Assembly (NCBI GenBank): GCA_964560135.1
Contig: CAZLKN010000038.1
Location: 1-29,406, forward strand
Origin: CAZLKN01 sp964560135
GTDB lineage: Bacteria; Actinomycetota; JAICYB01
Reading direction: 5' to 3'
DNA: 29,406 bases
The notes under the pieces were generated by a model that ran no database searches, had not been told where the DNA came from, and worked only from the letters and a program-made list of their open reading frames with translations. Below are positions 1 to 7,210 of the stretch, in pieces (the first letter of the stretch is position 1; each line of letters begins with the position of its first letter). The translations under genes were made by a program, and so were the position numbers.

Positions 1-872
1 TGTGCGGCGGCGACGGCACGTGGGCCTACGTCGCAGGGGGCATGGGGTCGGTCACGCAGGCACTGGCCGCGACGTGCCGGGAGCGCGGCGTCGAGATCCG
101 CACCGGGGCGCCGGTCGCCGGGATCCTCACCGACCACGGCCGCGCCGTCGGCGTCGAGCTCGCCGACGGCACCACCATCGCGAGCCCCCGCGTGCTGTCC
201 AACGCCGGCCCGAAGACCACCTTCCTGGGGCTCGTCCCCCGGGGAATGCTCGACGACGACTTCACACGCCGGGTCGAGGCATGGCGCACCCCGGGATGCG
301 TGGTGAAGGTCAATCTCGCCCTCGACGAGCTCCCCGGCTACACCGCACGTCCCGGGCCCGGCCCCCACCACCGGGGGACGATCTCGATCGCGCCCTCGAT
401 CGACCATCTCCAGCGCGCCTACGAGGACGCCGCCGCCGGGCGCGCGTCCGCGGAGCCGTGGATGGAGGTGTTCTGCCAGAGCGCCGTCGATCCGACCCTC
501 GCACCGGAGGGACGCCACGTGCTGTCCGTCTTCGCCCAGTACGTCCCGCCGTCATCCGGCGACATCGTCCGGGACGACGCCGCCGGGGCCGTGATCGACA
601 CGCTCGCGGGCTACGCCCCCAACCTCCGAGGCGCGATCCTGCACGCCGAGGCCCTCGGCCCCCGCGACCTCGAGGAGCGCTTCGGGCTGGAAGGTGGCAA
701 CATCTTCCACGGCGAGATCCTCCCCGGGCAGTGCTTCGGGGAGCGCTTCGGCTACCGGACCCCGCTTCCCGGGCTGTACCTATGCGGCTCGGGCGCGCGG
801 CCCGGCGGCTGCGTGATGGGGGCGGCGGGACGCAACGCCGCCCGGACGGTCATCGAGATGGAAGGAGCGTAG
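1..872 (+). CDS. Phytoene-dehydrogenase-like FAD oxidoreductase, 3' part only
   Basis: The reading frame is open from the left edge (first complete codon at 3) to a TAG at 870-872, so only about the last 290 residues are present; related proteins are about 500 residues. It begins with a GGDGTWAYVAGGMGS segment followed by an Ala/Leu helix, as in the substrate-domain entry of phytoene desaturase/PYROXD2-like flavoproteins, and ends with a PLPGLYLCGSGARPGGCVMGAAGRNA segment, the usual C-terminal FAD-contact strand and helix. The dinucleotide-binding N-terminus lies outside the window. The substrate cannot be told: this family includes carotenoid desaturases and isomerases but also unrelated amine or lipid oxidoreductases, and no carotenoid genes are visible. 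The next gene starts on the base after the stop, so the two are probably co-transcribed. Confidence 0.85.
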   Translation, partial: CGGDGTWAYVAGGMGSVTQALAATCRERGVEIRTGAPVAGILTDHGRAVGVELADGTTIASPRVLSNAGPKTTFLGLVPRGMLDDDFTRRVEAWRTPGCVVKVNLALDELPGYTARPGPGPHHRGTISIAPSIDHLQRAYEDAAAGRASAEPWMEVFCQSAVDPTLAPEGRHVLSVFAQYVPPSSGDIVRDDAAGAVIDTLAGYAPNLRGAILHAEALGPRDLEERFGLEGGNIFHGEILPGQCFGERFGYRTPLPGLYLCGSGARPGGCVMGAAGRNAARTVIEMEGA

Positions 873-1727
873 GTGCGCGCGGACGAGTTGCTCGAGGAGG
901 GCGTGCGGCGGCTGAAGACCGCCAGCCACCGGTTCGGCTGGAAGGGGGACGAGGACGACCAGGCCTCCACGATGCTCGAGCATGCGCTCGGACACGAGCC
1001 CGACGACGACGAGGACGTCTCCCCCGCCAAGGCCCGGCGCTTCCGGGCGCTGGTGGAGCGGCGGATGACCGGCGAGCCCCTGGCCTACATCGTGGGCTGG
1101 TGCGAGTTCCGCGACTTCCGGCTCAAGGTGCGCCCGGGCGGGTTCATCCCACGGGCCACCACCGAGTTCCTGGCCGAGCAGGGAGTCCGTCGCCTGCGCG
1201 GCCGGCCGGCGCCGGTGGGCGTGGACCTGGCTACCGGCATCGGCCCGGTGGCGCTGTCGATGGCCAAGGCCGTCCGGCACGCGGAAGTGCACGGCTGCGA
1301 CGTGTCGGCGCGCGCCGTGGCACAGGGGCGCGCCAACGCGAAGGCGCTTGGTCTGCGCAACATCTCCTTCCACACCGGCGACCTGCTGGCGCCCTTGCCG
1401 AAACGTCTGCGCGGGGGCGTGGACGTGATCACGATCCACCCGCCCTATGTGGGCCTCGGGGAGATGCGGGACCTGCCGGTGGAGATCCGGCGCTTCGAGC
1501 CCAGGGAGTCGCTCACCGATCGGTCCCCCGACGGCTTCGGGCTCGTGGGCCGCACGGTGGCCGAGGCGCAGGACTGGCTGAAGCCGGGCGGCTGGCTGTG
1601 CATCGAGATCATGCCCGCGATGGCACGCGCAGTGCGGACGATGCTCGTCCGCGAAGGCTACGGGGACGTCCGCTCCACCCAGGGGCCCATGCGCTGGACC
1701 CGCGTCCTCGTCGGCCGCATGCCCTGA
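873..1727 (+). CDS. Divergent PrmC/HemK-like class I SAM methyltransferase
   Basis: A 284-residue protein starting with GTG directly after the TAG of the preceding gene; the GGAG inside that gene's last codons serves as ribosome binding site. The architecture follows PrmC (release-factor glutamine N5-methyltransferase): a helical N-domain, then GEPLAYIVGWCEF (67-79), a PGGFIPRATTEF segment (88-99), the SAM-binding DLATGIGPVAL loop (118-128), an acidic GCDVS (141-145) and a C-terminal EPRESL plus DGFGL element. The family's catalytic NPPY tetrapeptide is HPPY here (His189). In NPPY enzymes the Asn hydrogen-bonds the amide nitrogen being methylated, so the substrate may differ from release-factor Gln. 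No prfA is adjacent, which also argues for a paralogue rather than the housekeeping PrmC. Fold assignment is firm, substrate unknown. Confidence 0.85.
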   Translation: MRADELLEEGVRRLKTASHRFGWKGDEDDQASTMLEHALGHEPDDDEDVSPAKARRFRALVERRMTGEPLAYIVGWCEFRDFRLKVRPGGFIPRATTEFLAEQGVRRLRGRPAPVGVDLATGIGPVALSMAKAVRHAEVHGCDVSARAVAQGRANAKALGLRNISFHTGDLLAPLPKRLRGGVDVITIHPPYVGLGEMRDLPVEIRRFEPRESLTDRSPDGFGLVGRTVAEAQDWLKPGGWLCIEIMPAMARAVRTMLVREGYGDVRSTQGPMRWTRVLVGRMP

Positions 1728-1728
1728 A

Positions 1729-2127
1729 TCACACTGGCACCGTCTCCAGTGCGGTCACCGCCGCCAGCCTGTCGAAGTCGGCGTCGGCGTGCAGGATGGG
1801 CACCCCTTCGCGGACACACACCGCTGCGATGAGGCAGTCGAGCGTCCGACGGACCGTGTACCCGGCGCGGCGCGCCTCGCGGTAGAGGCCGGCGGCGCGA
1901 CGGAAGTCATCGAGGTCCACCAGCCGCAGGATCTCGAAACCTGCAAGAGCGCGGTCCACCCGTTTCGCATCCCGGTCGGTCGCCACGCCCTGGAGGATCT
2001 CTGTGAGAATGATGTCGGTCAACGCGACGCCGGCGTCCTCATCGATCAGCGACGCGAGCAACTCCACCTGCACCGTCCGATGATCCCTGAAGAAGTCGAT
2101 CCAGACGCTGGTGTCGACGACGATCAA
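1729..2127 (-). CDS. vapC: VapC-family PIN-domain ribonuclease toxin
   Basis: A 132-residue PIN domain. It opens with VVDTSVWIDFF, giving the first metal-binding Asp (D5), followed by E43 in LTEILQG, D97 in TLDCLIA and D115/D117 in HADADFD, the four acidic positions expected for a Mg-dependent RNase. Translation appears to start with TTG at 2127-2125, which overlaps the antitoxin's TGA in a TTGA junction; no ATG or GTG is better placed. VapC toxins cut tRNA or rRNA and are held inactive by VapB. The gene lies directly behind vapB and is convergent with the PrmC-like methyltransferase, with one base between their stop codons. Confidence 0.92.
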   Translation of the reverse strand: MIVVDTSVWIDFFRDHRTVQVELLASLIDEDAGVALTDIILTEILQGVATDRDAKRVDRALAGFEILRLVDLDDFRRAAGLYREARRAGYTVRRTLDCLIAAVCVREGVPILHADADFDRLAAVTALETVPV

Positions 2128-2324
2128 CCCACGCGGCCCTCGCGGCTCTCATCGAGGTCACCGGCCCATGCGACCTTGCCTCTGAGCTTGAGGACGGACC
2201 GACGTTGCTTGCGTCGGACCAGCTCGTTCAGGGCGTACTCGACCGTGGCCTTCTTGGTCTTCGTCCCGGCCACCCGCTGCGCCTCCGCCAGCAGGTCGTC
2301 ATCGATATCGATGTTGGTTCGCAT
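2124..2324 (-). CDS. vapB: VapB-family antitoxin
   Basis: A 66-residue protein beginning MRTNIDIDDDLLAEAQ, the short beta strand of a ribbon-helix-helix DNA-binding domain, followed by two helices (KATVEYALNELVRR) and a basic, then acidic tail that would wrap the toxin. This is the PF09957-type VapB. I chose the ATG at 2324 over an upstream TTG at 2342, because the TTG lies inside the inverted repeat and the ATG sits 6 nt behind a TATCGT -10 hexamer. It overlaps vapC by 4 bases, the usual antitoxin-first layout that keeps antitoxin in excess. VapB dimers normally repress their own promoter through palindromes like the one just upstream. Confidence 0.9.
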   Translation of the reverse strand: MRTNIDIDDDLLAEAQRVAGTKTKKATVEYALNELVRRKQRRSVLKLRGKVAWAGDLDESREGRVG

Positions 2325-2330
2325 ACGCCG

Positions 2331-2364
2331 ACGATACACCAAGAAGAACGGAAATTGTGTATCG
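2331..2364 (-). promoter_or_regulatory. Inverted-repeat operator and -10 of vapBC
   Basis: Perfect 8-bp arms CGATACAC (2332-2339) and GTGTATCG (2357-2364) are separated by 17 bp, immediately upstream of vapB. Read on the minus strand, the proximal arm contains TATCGT (2336-2331), a TANNNT -10 hexamer ending 6 nt before the vapB ATG. An RHH antitoxin bound to both arms would cover the -10, so this is a plausible autoregulatory operator with a leaderless vapB transcript. Confidence 0.6.
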
Positions 2365-2369
2365 GCCCC

Positions 2370-3836
2370 CTACAGGAAGGCGCGGGAGCCGTCGAAGCGC
2401 AGCTCCTGCTCCAGGGCGTAGGCCGCTCGCAGGAGGGATGCCTCCACCAGGGGCGGACCCATGATGTGGAATCCGACCGGGAGCTGGTCCTCGGAGGCGA
2501 GCCCGCAGGGGATCGAGATCGCGCAGGCCCCTGCGAGGTTGGTGGGGATCGTGCAGACGTCCGACAGGTACATCTGCATCGGGTCGGCCACCCGCTCGCC
2601 GATACGGAACGCCGTTGTGGGTGAGGTCGGTGAGACGAGCAGGTCGACCTTCTCGTAGGCGCGGTCGAAGTCGCGGATGATCTCGGTCCGTACCTTCTGG
2701 GCCCGTCCGTACCAGGCCTCGTAGTAGCCCGACGACAGGGCGTAGGTACCGAGGAGGATGCGACGCTTCACCTCGGGCCCGAACCCCTCCTCGCGGGTGA
2801 GACGGTTCATCTTCGCGATGTCCGGCGCCTCGGCCCGCAGCCCATAGCGGGTGCCGTCGTAGCGGGCCAGATTCGAGGACGCCTCCGCGGGGGCGATCAG
2901 GTAGTAGGCATCGAGCGCGTACTCGAAGGACGGCAGCGATACCTCCTCCACGATGGCTCCCATCTTCTCGAGGGTGCGGATCGACTCCTGGACGCTCGCC
3001 AGCACGCCCGGCTGGATCCCCTCCCCCATCAGCTCCCGCACGACCCCGAAGCGCAGCCCGTTGATGGGGCGTCCGAGTCCCGCAAGGTAGTCGGGGCGGT
3101 CCCCGGGGATCGACGTCGAGTCACGGGGGTCGTGCCGCGCGATCTCGGTGAGCAGGAGCGCCGCGTCGCGGACGGTGCGCGTCATCGGGCCGACCTGGTC
3201 GAGGGAGGACGCGAAGGCGATCACCCCGTACCGGGACACGAGCCCGTAGGTCGGCTTCATCCCCACGATCCCGCAGAGCGCTGCGGGCTGGCGGATCGAG
3301 CCGCCCGTGTCGGTGCCGAGCGCCAGCGGCGCCATACCCGCGGCGACCGCAGCCGCCGAGCCGCCCGAGGACCCGCCGGGGACACGGTCGGTGTCCCAGG
3401 GATTGCGGGTCGCGCCGAAGGCGGAGTTCTCGGTGGACGAACCCATTGCGAACTCGTCCATGTTCGTCTTGCCCACCATCACGCTGCGCTGGTCCCGGAG
3501 GATCTGCCAGCAGGTGGCGTCGTAGGGGGGACGGTAGTTCTCGAGGATCTTCGACGCCGCCGAGGTGCGGATGCCCTTCGTGCAGATGATGTCCTTGACC
3601 GCCACCGGCAGTCCGGCCAGGGGGCCGAGCGTCTCGCCCTCGGCGCGGGACTTGTCGGCGCGGCGCGCGTGCCGCACCGAGGCGTCGCCCGTGCGGGACA
3701 GGAACACGTTCAGCTTCGGCTCCAAAGCCTCGATGCGCTCCACGACGGAGGTGGCAGCCTCCTCGAAGGAGGTCTCCCCCCGCCCGACGAGATCCCGCAG
3801 CTCCGCGGCGGAGCGCCTCCAGAGCTCGTCGGGCAC
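2370..3836 (-). CDS. gatA: Glutamyl/aspartyl-tRNA amidotransferase subunit A
   Basis: A 488-residue amidase-signature protein. GatA releases ammonia from glutamine so that GatB can convert mischarged Glu-tRNA(Gln) or Asp-tRNA(Asn) to the correct aminoacyl-tRNA. The Ser-cisSer-Lys triad is intact: K81 (PVAVKD), S156 in PGGSSGGSA and S180 in DTGGSIR, with the same spacings as characterised GatA proteins. The length is normal. It starts with GTG at 3836-3834, sharing one base with the gatC stop (TAGTG), so the two are translationally coupled. gatB, which usually follows, is not here: the next gene in this direction is vapB, 45 bp downstream. Confidence 0.97.
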   Translation of the reverse strand: MPDELWRRSAAELRDLVGRGETSFEEAATSVVERIEALEPKLNVFLSRTGDASVRHARRADKSRAEGETLGPLAGLPVAVKDIICTKGIRTSAASKILENYRPPYDATCWQILRDQRSVMVGKTNMDEFAMGSSTENSAFGATRNPWDTDRVPGGSSGGSAAAVAAGMAPLALGTDTGGSIRQPAALCGIVGMKPTYGLVSRYGVIAFASSLDQVGPMTRTVRDAALLLTEIARHDPRDSTSIPGDRPDYLAGLGRPINGLRFGVVRELMGEGIQPGVLASVQESIRTLEKMGAIVEEVSLPSFEYALDAYYLIAPAEASSNLARYDGTRYGLRAEAPDIAKMNRLTREEGFGPEVKRRILLGTYALSSGYYEAWYGRAQKVRTEIIRDFDRAYEKVDLLVSPTSPTTAFRIGERVADPMQMYLSDVCTIPTNLAGACAISIPCGLASEDQLPVGFHIMGPPLVEASLLRAAYALEQELRFDGSRAFL

Positions 3837-4132
3837 TAGTCCTCCTCCTCGAGGATCCGCGGCACCTTGAAGAAATCGTCCTCGCGGTCGGGGGCGTTCT
3901 CCAGGATCCGTCCGGTGTCGACCGACCCGACGACCTCGTCGGGCCGAAGCACATTGCGGAGGTCGACGGGGTGGGCGGTGGGCGGGACGTCGTCCAGCGG
4001 CAACGACTGGATGCGGCGAGCCCGCTCCAGGACCACCGAGAGCTGACCCCGGAACCGCTCGATCTCCTCGTCGCTCAGATCCAGCCGCGCGAGCCGCGCG
4101 ACGTGCTCGACCTCTTCACGTGAGATGGTCAT
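3836..4132 (-). CDS. gatC: Glutamyl/aspartyl-tRNA amidotransferase subunit C
   Basis: A 98-residue protein of typical GatC length and pattern: EEVEHVARLARLDLSDEEI at the N-terminus, a central helix, and a C-terminal LRPDEV segment followed by a basic/acidic tail containing FFKVPRI, which threads between GatA and GatB in known structures. It stabilises the amidotransferase complex. The ATG at 4132 has no Shine-Dalgarno sequence; instead a TAGACT hexamer (4147-4142) ends 9 nt upstream, suggesting a nearly leaderless mRNA. It is the first gene of the gatC-gatA unit. Confidence 0.96.
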   Translation of the reverse strand: MTISREEVEHVARLARLDLSDEEIERFRGQLSVVLERARRIQSLPLDDVPPTAHPVDLRNVLRPDEVVGSVDTGRILENAPDREDDFFKVPRILEEED

Positions 4133-4141
4133 GACCGCAGC

Positions 4142-4149
4142 AGTCTACC
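4142..4149 (-). promoter_or_regulatory. GGTAGACT -10 element of gatC
   Basis: On the minus strand GGTAGACT precedes the gatC ATG, with 9 nt between the hexamer TAGACT and the start codon. The same octamer occurs before the methyltransferase gene at 14439 and before nadA. No convincing -35 is seen. Confidence 0.5.
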
Positions 4150-4208
4150 GGAGGCAGCCGTCACAGACCCTCCTCGAGTGGGTGGATGGGCGCGTCGGGC
4201 GGGAAGCT

Positions 4209-4239
4209 TTGACGTCGAGGCTCGTCATGCGGGTACCCT
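4209..4239 (+). promoter_or_regulatory. Candidate promoter of the secreted-protein gene
   Basis: TTGACG (4209-4214) and TACCCT (4234-4239) are separated by 19 bp, slightly longer than ideal. If used, transcription starts near 4246 and gives a leader of about 208 nt before the GTG at 4455. Confidence 0.35.
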
Positions 4240-4245
4240 ACCGGT

Positions 4246-4454
4246 GGGAGGGAGGCTGCCTATGGGATGAGCGCATCCGTGAGTGAGTGAAGGGTACCGA
4301 CGTGCCGTCCCTGCGAAGACGGCACGGTTTGTATGTCCGGTGAGGAGAGGAGAGGGTGCCGCTCCGGGGAACGCTCCGTGGTGGGGGGTCGGTTTGAAGC
4401 TGGGAGCCACGCCGTGCGGGCTGTCGCCGTCCCTCGACCAGAAAGGAGCTGCTA
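4246..4454 (+). other. Long structured 5' leader, class unknown
   Basis: This gene-free stretch lies between gatC and the secreted-protein gene. It can form a GGATG/CATCC hairpin (4265-4278), a perfect 9-bp stem CGTGCCGTC (4301-4309) with GACGGCACG (4318-4326) around an 8-nt loop, and long-range pairs such as CGTGG (about 4378) with CCACG (about 4407). It ends in a good ribosome binding site, AGAAAGGAG (4441-4449). I compared it from memory with cobalamin, SAM, c-di-GMP, c-di-AMP, FMN and ZTP riboswitch cores and none fits. It could be a regulatory leader, an attenuator or a separate small RNA. Confidence 0.35.
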
Positions 4455-5102
4455 GTGACGATCCGGCTACGCCTGACCCCTCGTAGTGCCGCCGTCATCG
4501 CCGTTCTCGCCCTCGTGGCCGCATTCGCCTTGAACCCGTTCGGCTCGACCGCGGGCGCCAAGCACACCGACGACCACCAGCCCGCCAACAAGCTCGCGGT
4601 GGCGGGCGCGGGAAACCTGATCGAGGCCCCGGATGAGGAGGCGACCCTCCTCACCACCACGATGAAGAACCCGGGATCCAAGGCCCTCGTGCTGTCGGTG
4701 ACACTCGAGTGCTCGATCCTCACGGACCTGACGACCGTCGGGAACGACCTTTCGGAGGCCGAAGCCAAGGCCGAGGTCTGGGTCGAGGTGAACGGTGAGA
4801 CCGTCGCCGTCAGCGACGACCCCGCATCGGGAAGGGTGACCTTCTGCGAACGCGAATACCAGCGCGAAGCGCGGATGTGGGAAGACGAGGAAGCCGTGAT
4901 CGACGACTTCATCCGGACCAAGGCGTCCCACGGCTTCAACTGGGTCGCCCTCCACGATGGCTCGGGCGACAAGGTGATCGAGGTCAAGGCCGAGCTGACG
5001 AGGAATTCAACGGACAACGCCGTCGCGGCTCTGGTTATCGGCCACCGCACGCTCATCGTTGAACCGGCCGACGTGTCGCACGACGAGACCCTGAGCAACT
5101 GA
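4455..5102 (+). CDS. Secreted protein of unknown function
   Basis: A 215-residue protein starting with GTG, 6 nt after AGAAAGGAG. Residues 1-35 form a signal peptide: basic MTIRLRLTPR, a hydrophobic Ala/Val/Leu core, and an STAGA|K cleavage site. The mature part is acidic and mostly beta-type, with a stretch around residues 60-85 (LLTTTMKNPGSKALVLSVTL) that resembles the opening strands of an immunoglobulin-like domain. Two cysteines (in LECSIL and TFCERE) could form a disulfide. I do not recognise a named family. It is a single-gene unit with a long leader before it and a strong hairpin behind it. Confidence 0.8.
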   Translation: MTIRLRLTPRSAAVIAVLALVAAFALNPFGSTAGAKHTDDHQPANKLAVAGAGNLIEAPDEEATLLTTTMKNPGSKALVLSVTLECSILTDLTTVGNDLSEAEAKAEVWVEVNGETVAVSDDPASGRVTFCEREYQREARMWEDEEAVIDDFIRTKASHGFNWVALHDGSGDKVIEVKAELTRNSTDNAVAALVIGHRTLIVEPADVSHDETLSN

Positions 5103-5118
5103 CGGCGCCGAAAGCCTA

Positions 5119-5169
5119 GGGGGTGCGGCGGCCGGGACGCTTCTCGCCCGTCCCGGCCGCCGCACCCTC
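5119..5169. terminator. Strong GC-rich hairpin, probable bidirectional terminator
   Basis: A perfect 19-bp inverted repeat (5121-5139 with 5149-5167, beginning GGGTGCGGCGG) encloses a 9-nt loop 18 nt after the secreted-protein stop codon. It lacks a U-tract on either strand, as is common for high-GC actinobacterial terminators. It lies between convergent genes and could serve both. Confidence 0.7.
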
Positions 5170-5238
5170 AGCAACACCCAGCCCCGCTGACTCCGTTCCG
5201 TCTCTCCTAACCGTTGCAGTATGTCGCGATGGCGTTCT

Positions 5239-5350
5239 GCAGCTTTGGCTGTTTCGGCGATGGCCAGCTCGACCATCGACGTCGACGTGAGCGCGAGGTT
5301 GTCGTCGAACCGGCCGACGCCGTTGACGACGAGGGACGGTCTTCAGCCGC
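5239..5350 (-). pseudogene. Possible remnant of a small gene
   Basis: The 190 bp between the hairpin and the Rieske gene contain no intact gene. On the minus strand one frame reads LVVNGVGRFDDNLALTS and continues TSMVELAIAETAKAAERH, and its first 26 codons all end in G or C, as real genes do here. It has no start codon because a TGA lies just upstream. A neighbouring frame supplies an ATG and MRLKTVP, as if a single indel near 5330 had separated the two. After about codon 30 the codon bias fades. This may be a decayed gene or chance. Confidence 0.25.
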
Positions 5351-5356
5351 ATCCCG

Positions 5357-7114
5357 CTACCCCGTCCCTTCGTAGATGTGCTCTCCCCGGTGGAGGCGCT
5401 GCGCGATGGTGTAGGTCTGGTCCTGCGCCCGGACCGTGGGCGCATGGGCCGCCAGATATCGCACCGCGGCCACGAGCACCAGCGCCCCCTCGTAGCTGCC
5501 CCGCAGCAACTCGTACTGGCGGAACGACGCCTCCACCGTCTGGATGGTGTGGAAGTCGCGGTCCTCTCGCAGGAGAACCTTCCCGAGGATGGCGAGCAGA
5601 CGGTCGGGGTCCCCGCCGCTGTTGAGGTACAGCGCCACGAGCTCGCCGCATTGGTTCACCTGCTGTTGCCGGTCGAGAAGGCCCGGCAGCTCGGCGAGCA
5701 GCGCCTCCGGGTCGGGGACGGTGTCATCGGGTTCCGGCAGCCGGGCGGTGGGCGCGTTCAGGAACCGGTCGAGGTACACGCTCATGGCAGCGTCGAACAC
5801 CCCGCGGAGCAGCTCCGGCGACGGAACACGCCGCAGTCCCTGGTGGACGGCGTTCGCAAAGCTGTAGGTGTGCAGGGCCGTATCCCAGTCGGTGAATTCG
5901 TTGGACGTCGGGAAACGGGCGATCCGAAGCGCCGCCGCGTACGCGACAGATCCGGCGAGCTCCTCCTCCGTGGCTCCGGCTTCGAGGGCCCGGAGCAGAG
6001 CCCCTGCGCTCGCCTGGGGATCCACGCCGAGCAGGACGGGCACGATCGCCGCGCGGCCGTCCCAGCTTCCCCGCTGGGCCCGGCCCTTCTCCAAGGCGTC
6101 GGGAAGCAGCGTGAACGCCTCCTCGCAGACCCGCACCACGTCGTCCGGATGACGCCACTCGAGGGACTCCTCGGCCCGGCGGGCCCATGCGAGGCCACCC
6201 ACGAGACTCGTCAGAACCAGTTCGGCGTGCTCCCATCCCGCGGCGTCCAGAGCCTCAAGAGCCTTGTTCACGAAGTCGAGAACGTGACCGCCATCGAGGA
6301 AGCGGTGGTCGGTGGCGGCCGCGAACAGCATGTCGCAGACCTCGTGGGGCTCCGCGCCCATCCGGATCGCCGACACGAGGCAGCGCTCGGCCCCCTCGTC
6401 GTCGCGGACCTCGATGAACCTCCGGAACCAGCGCTTCAGCGTGGCGACGTCGGGTGGAGCATCGGGGAGGGCGTCCACGACGAAACGCGCGGGCTGACCA
6501 TCCGTATCGTCGGTCACGGCACGGAATCCCTGGTACAGGGCCCGAGGCACGTCCTCCGGTGCCAGATACGAGACGAGGTTCATGAAGCACGTGTGCTGGG
6601 TCAGGCCCTGCTGCCACCCGCCCTGCCGGTAGCGGCAACCGAAGTCGAGACCGACCCGGAAGGGCTCGACCGGGTCCTCACCACCATCGATGAGCGCGAT
6701 CGCGCTCTTCGCGATGACGAGCGGCAGTTGGTGTTCGAGACCGTCGACCAGGCGGCGGCGGTAGTACGGCCGCATGTCGACGCGCGAGGATACGTCGACC
6801 CAGATCTCGTCTCCCCGGAGCTCCGTGGGATACGTCTTGGCGTCGTCTGCCCAAAGGTCGAAGGTTCCGCCCGAGCACAGGTCGAAGCGGGCGTGGTGCC
6901 AGTCGCAGGTCAGGATGCCGCTCTCCACCGTCCCCCGGTGCAGCGGAAACCCCATGTGGGGGCAGCGGTTGTCGAGCGCGAAGATCCGTCCCTCGTGGGC
7001 GACGAGGAGCACGCCACGCCCTTGCAGGCCCACGACCTTGTATCCGGCGTCCTCGACCTCGGCGACCCGCGCCGCCCGCTGGTAGCCGGTGTCCGCATCG
7101 AGTTGTCGCACCAT
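5357..7114 (-). CDS. Rieske [2Fe-2S] domain fused to a large helical domain
   Basis: A 585-residue protein. Residues about 20-115 form a Rieske ferredoxin domain with C51-P-H53, then 16 residues, then C70-D-W-H73, the full ligand set for a [2Fe-2S] cluster. Residues about 125-585 are alpha-helical with recurring His motifs (DHRFLDGGH 269-277, WEHAEL near 296, ALHTYSFANAVH 413-424, FHTIQT near 522) that could bind metal or substrate; the HTY motif recalls questin-oxidase-like proteins, but I cannot confirm homology. It lacks the mononuclear-iron domain of Rieske oxygenases. I chose the ATG at 7114 because a GAGGAGGT ribosome binding site lies 7 nt upstream; an ATG at 7174 has none. No signal peptide, so cytoplasmic. 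It follows the response regulator after 96 bp, with a possible TAGGCT -10 between them. Confidence 0.85.
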   Translation of the reverse strand: MVRQLDADTGYQRAARVAEVEDAGYKVVGLQGRGVLLVAHEGRIFALDNRCPHMGFPLHRGTVESGILTCDWHHARFDLCSGGTFDLWADDAKTYPTELRGDEIWVDVSSRVDMRPYYRRRLVDGLEHQLPLVIAKSAIALIDGGEDPVEPFRVGLDFGCRYRQGGWQQGLTQHTCFMNLVSYLAPEDVPRALYQGFRAVTDDTDGQPARFVVDALPDAPPDVATLKRWFRRFIEVRDDEGAERCLVSAIRMGAEPHEVCDMLFAAATDHRFLDGGHVLDFVNKALEALDAAGWEHAELVLTSLVGGLAWARRAEESLEWRHPDDVVRVCEEAFTLLPDALEKGRAQRGSWDGRAAIVPVLLGVDPQASAGALLRALEAGATEEELAGSVAYAAALRIARFPTSNEFTDWDTALHTYSFANAVHQGLRRVPSPELLRGVFDAAMSVYLDRFLNAPTARLPEPDDTVPDPEALLAELPGLLDRQQQVNQCGELVALYLNSGGDPDRLLAILGKVLLREDRDFHTIQTVEASFRQYELLRGSYEGALVLVAAVRYLAAHAPTVRAQDQTYTIAQRLHRGEHIYEGTG

Positions 7115-7210
7115 GGCCTGTACCTCCTCGGCTCTGCGTATCCGCAGCCTATGCCCGCGCAGAGGCCAGGTCATCGGTACAGCGAACCAACCTCATCTCC
7201 AACTTCGGTC

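Noticed and set aside
2..1885. A 627-codon open frame on the plus strand
   Set aside because: It is Arg/Pro-rich and lies over the flavoprotein and PrmC-like genes in another frame; GC-rich shadow without family motifs.
4340..4454. Known riboswitch (cobalamin or c-di-AMP type) before the secreted protein
   Set aside because: GGGGAACG and CTGGGAGCC recalled parts of these cores, but the required conserved segments are missing.
7172..7174. Upstream ATG of the Rieske protein
   Set aside because: It has no ribosome binding site; the ATG at 7114 has GAGGAGGT at the right distance.
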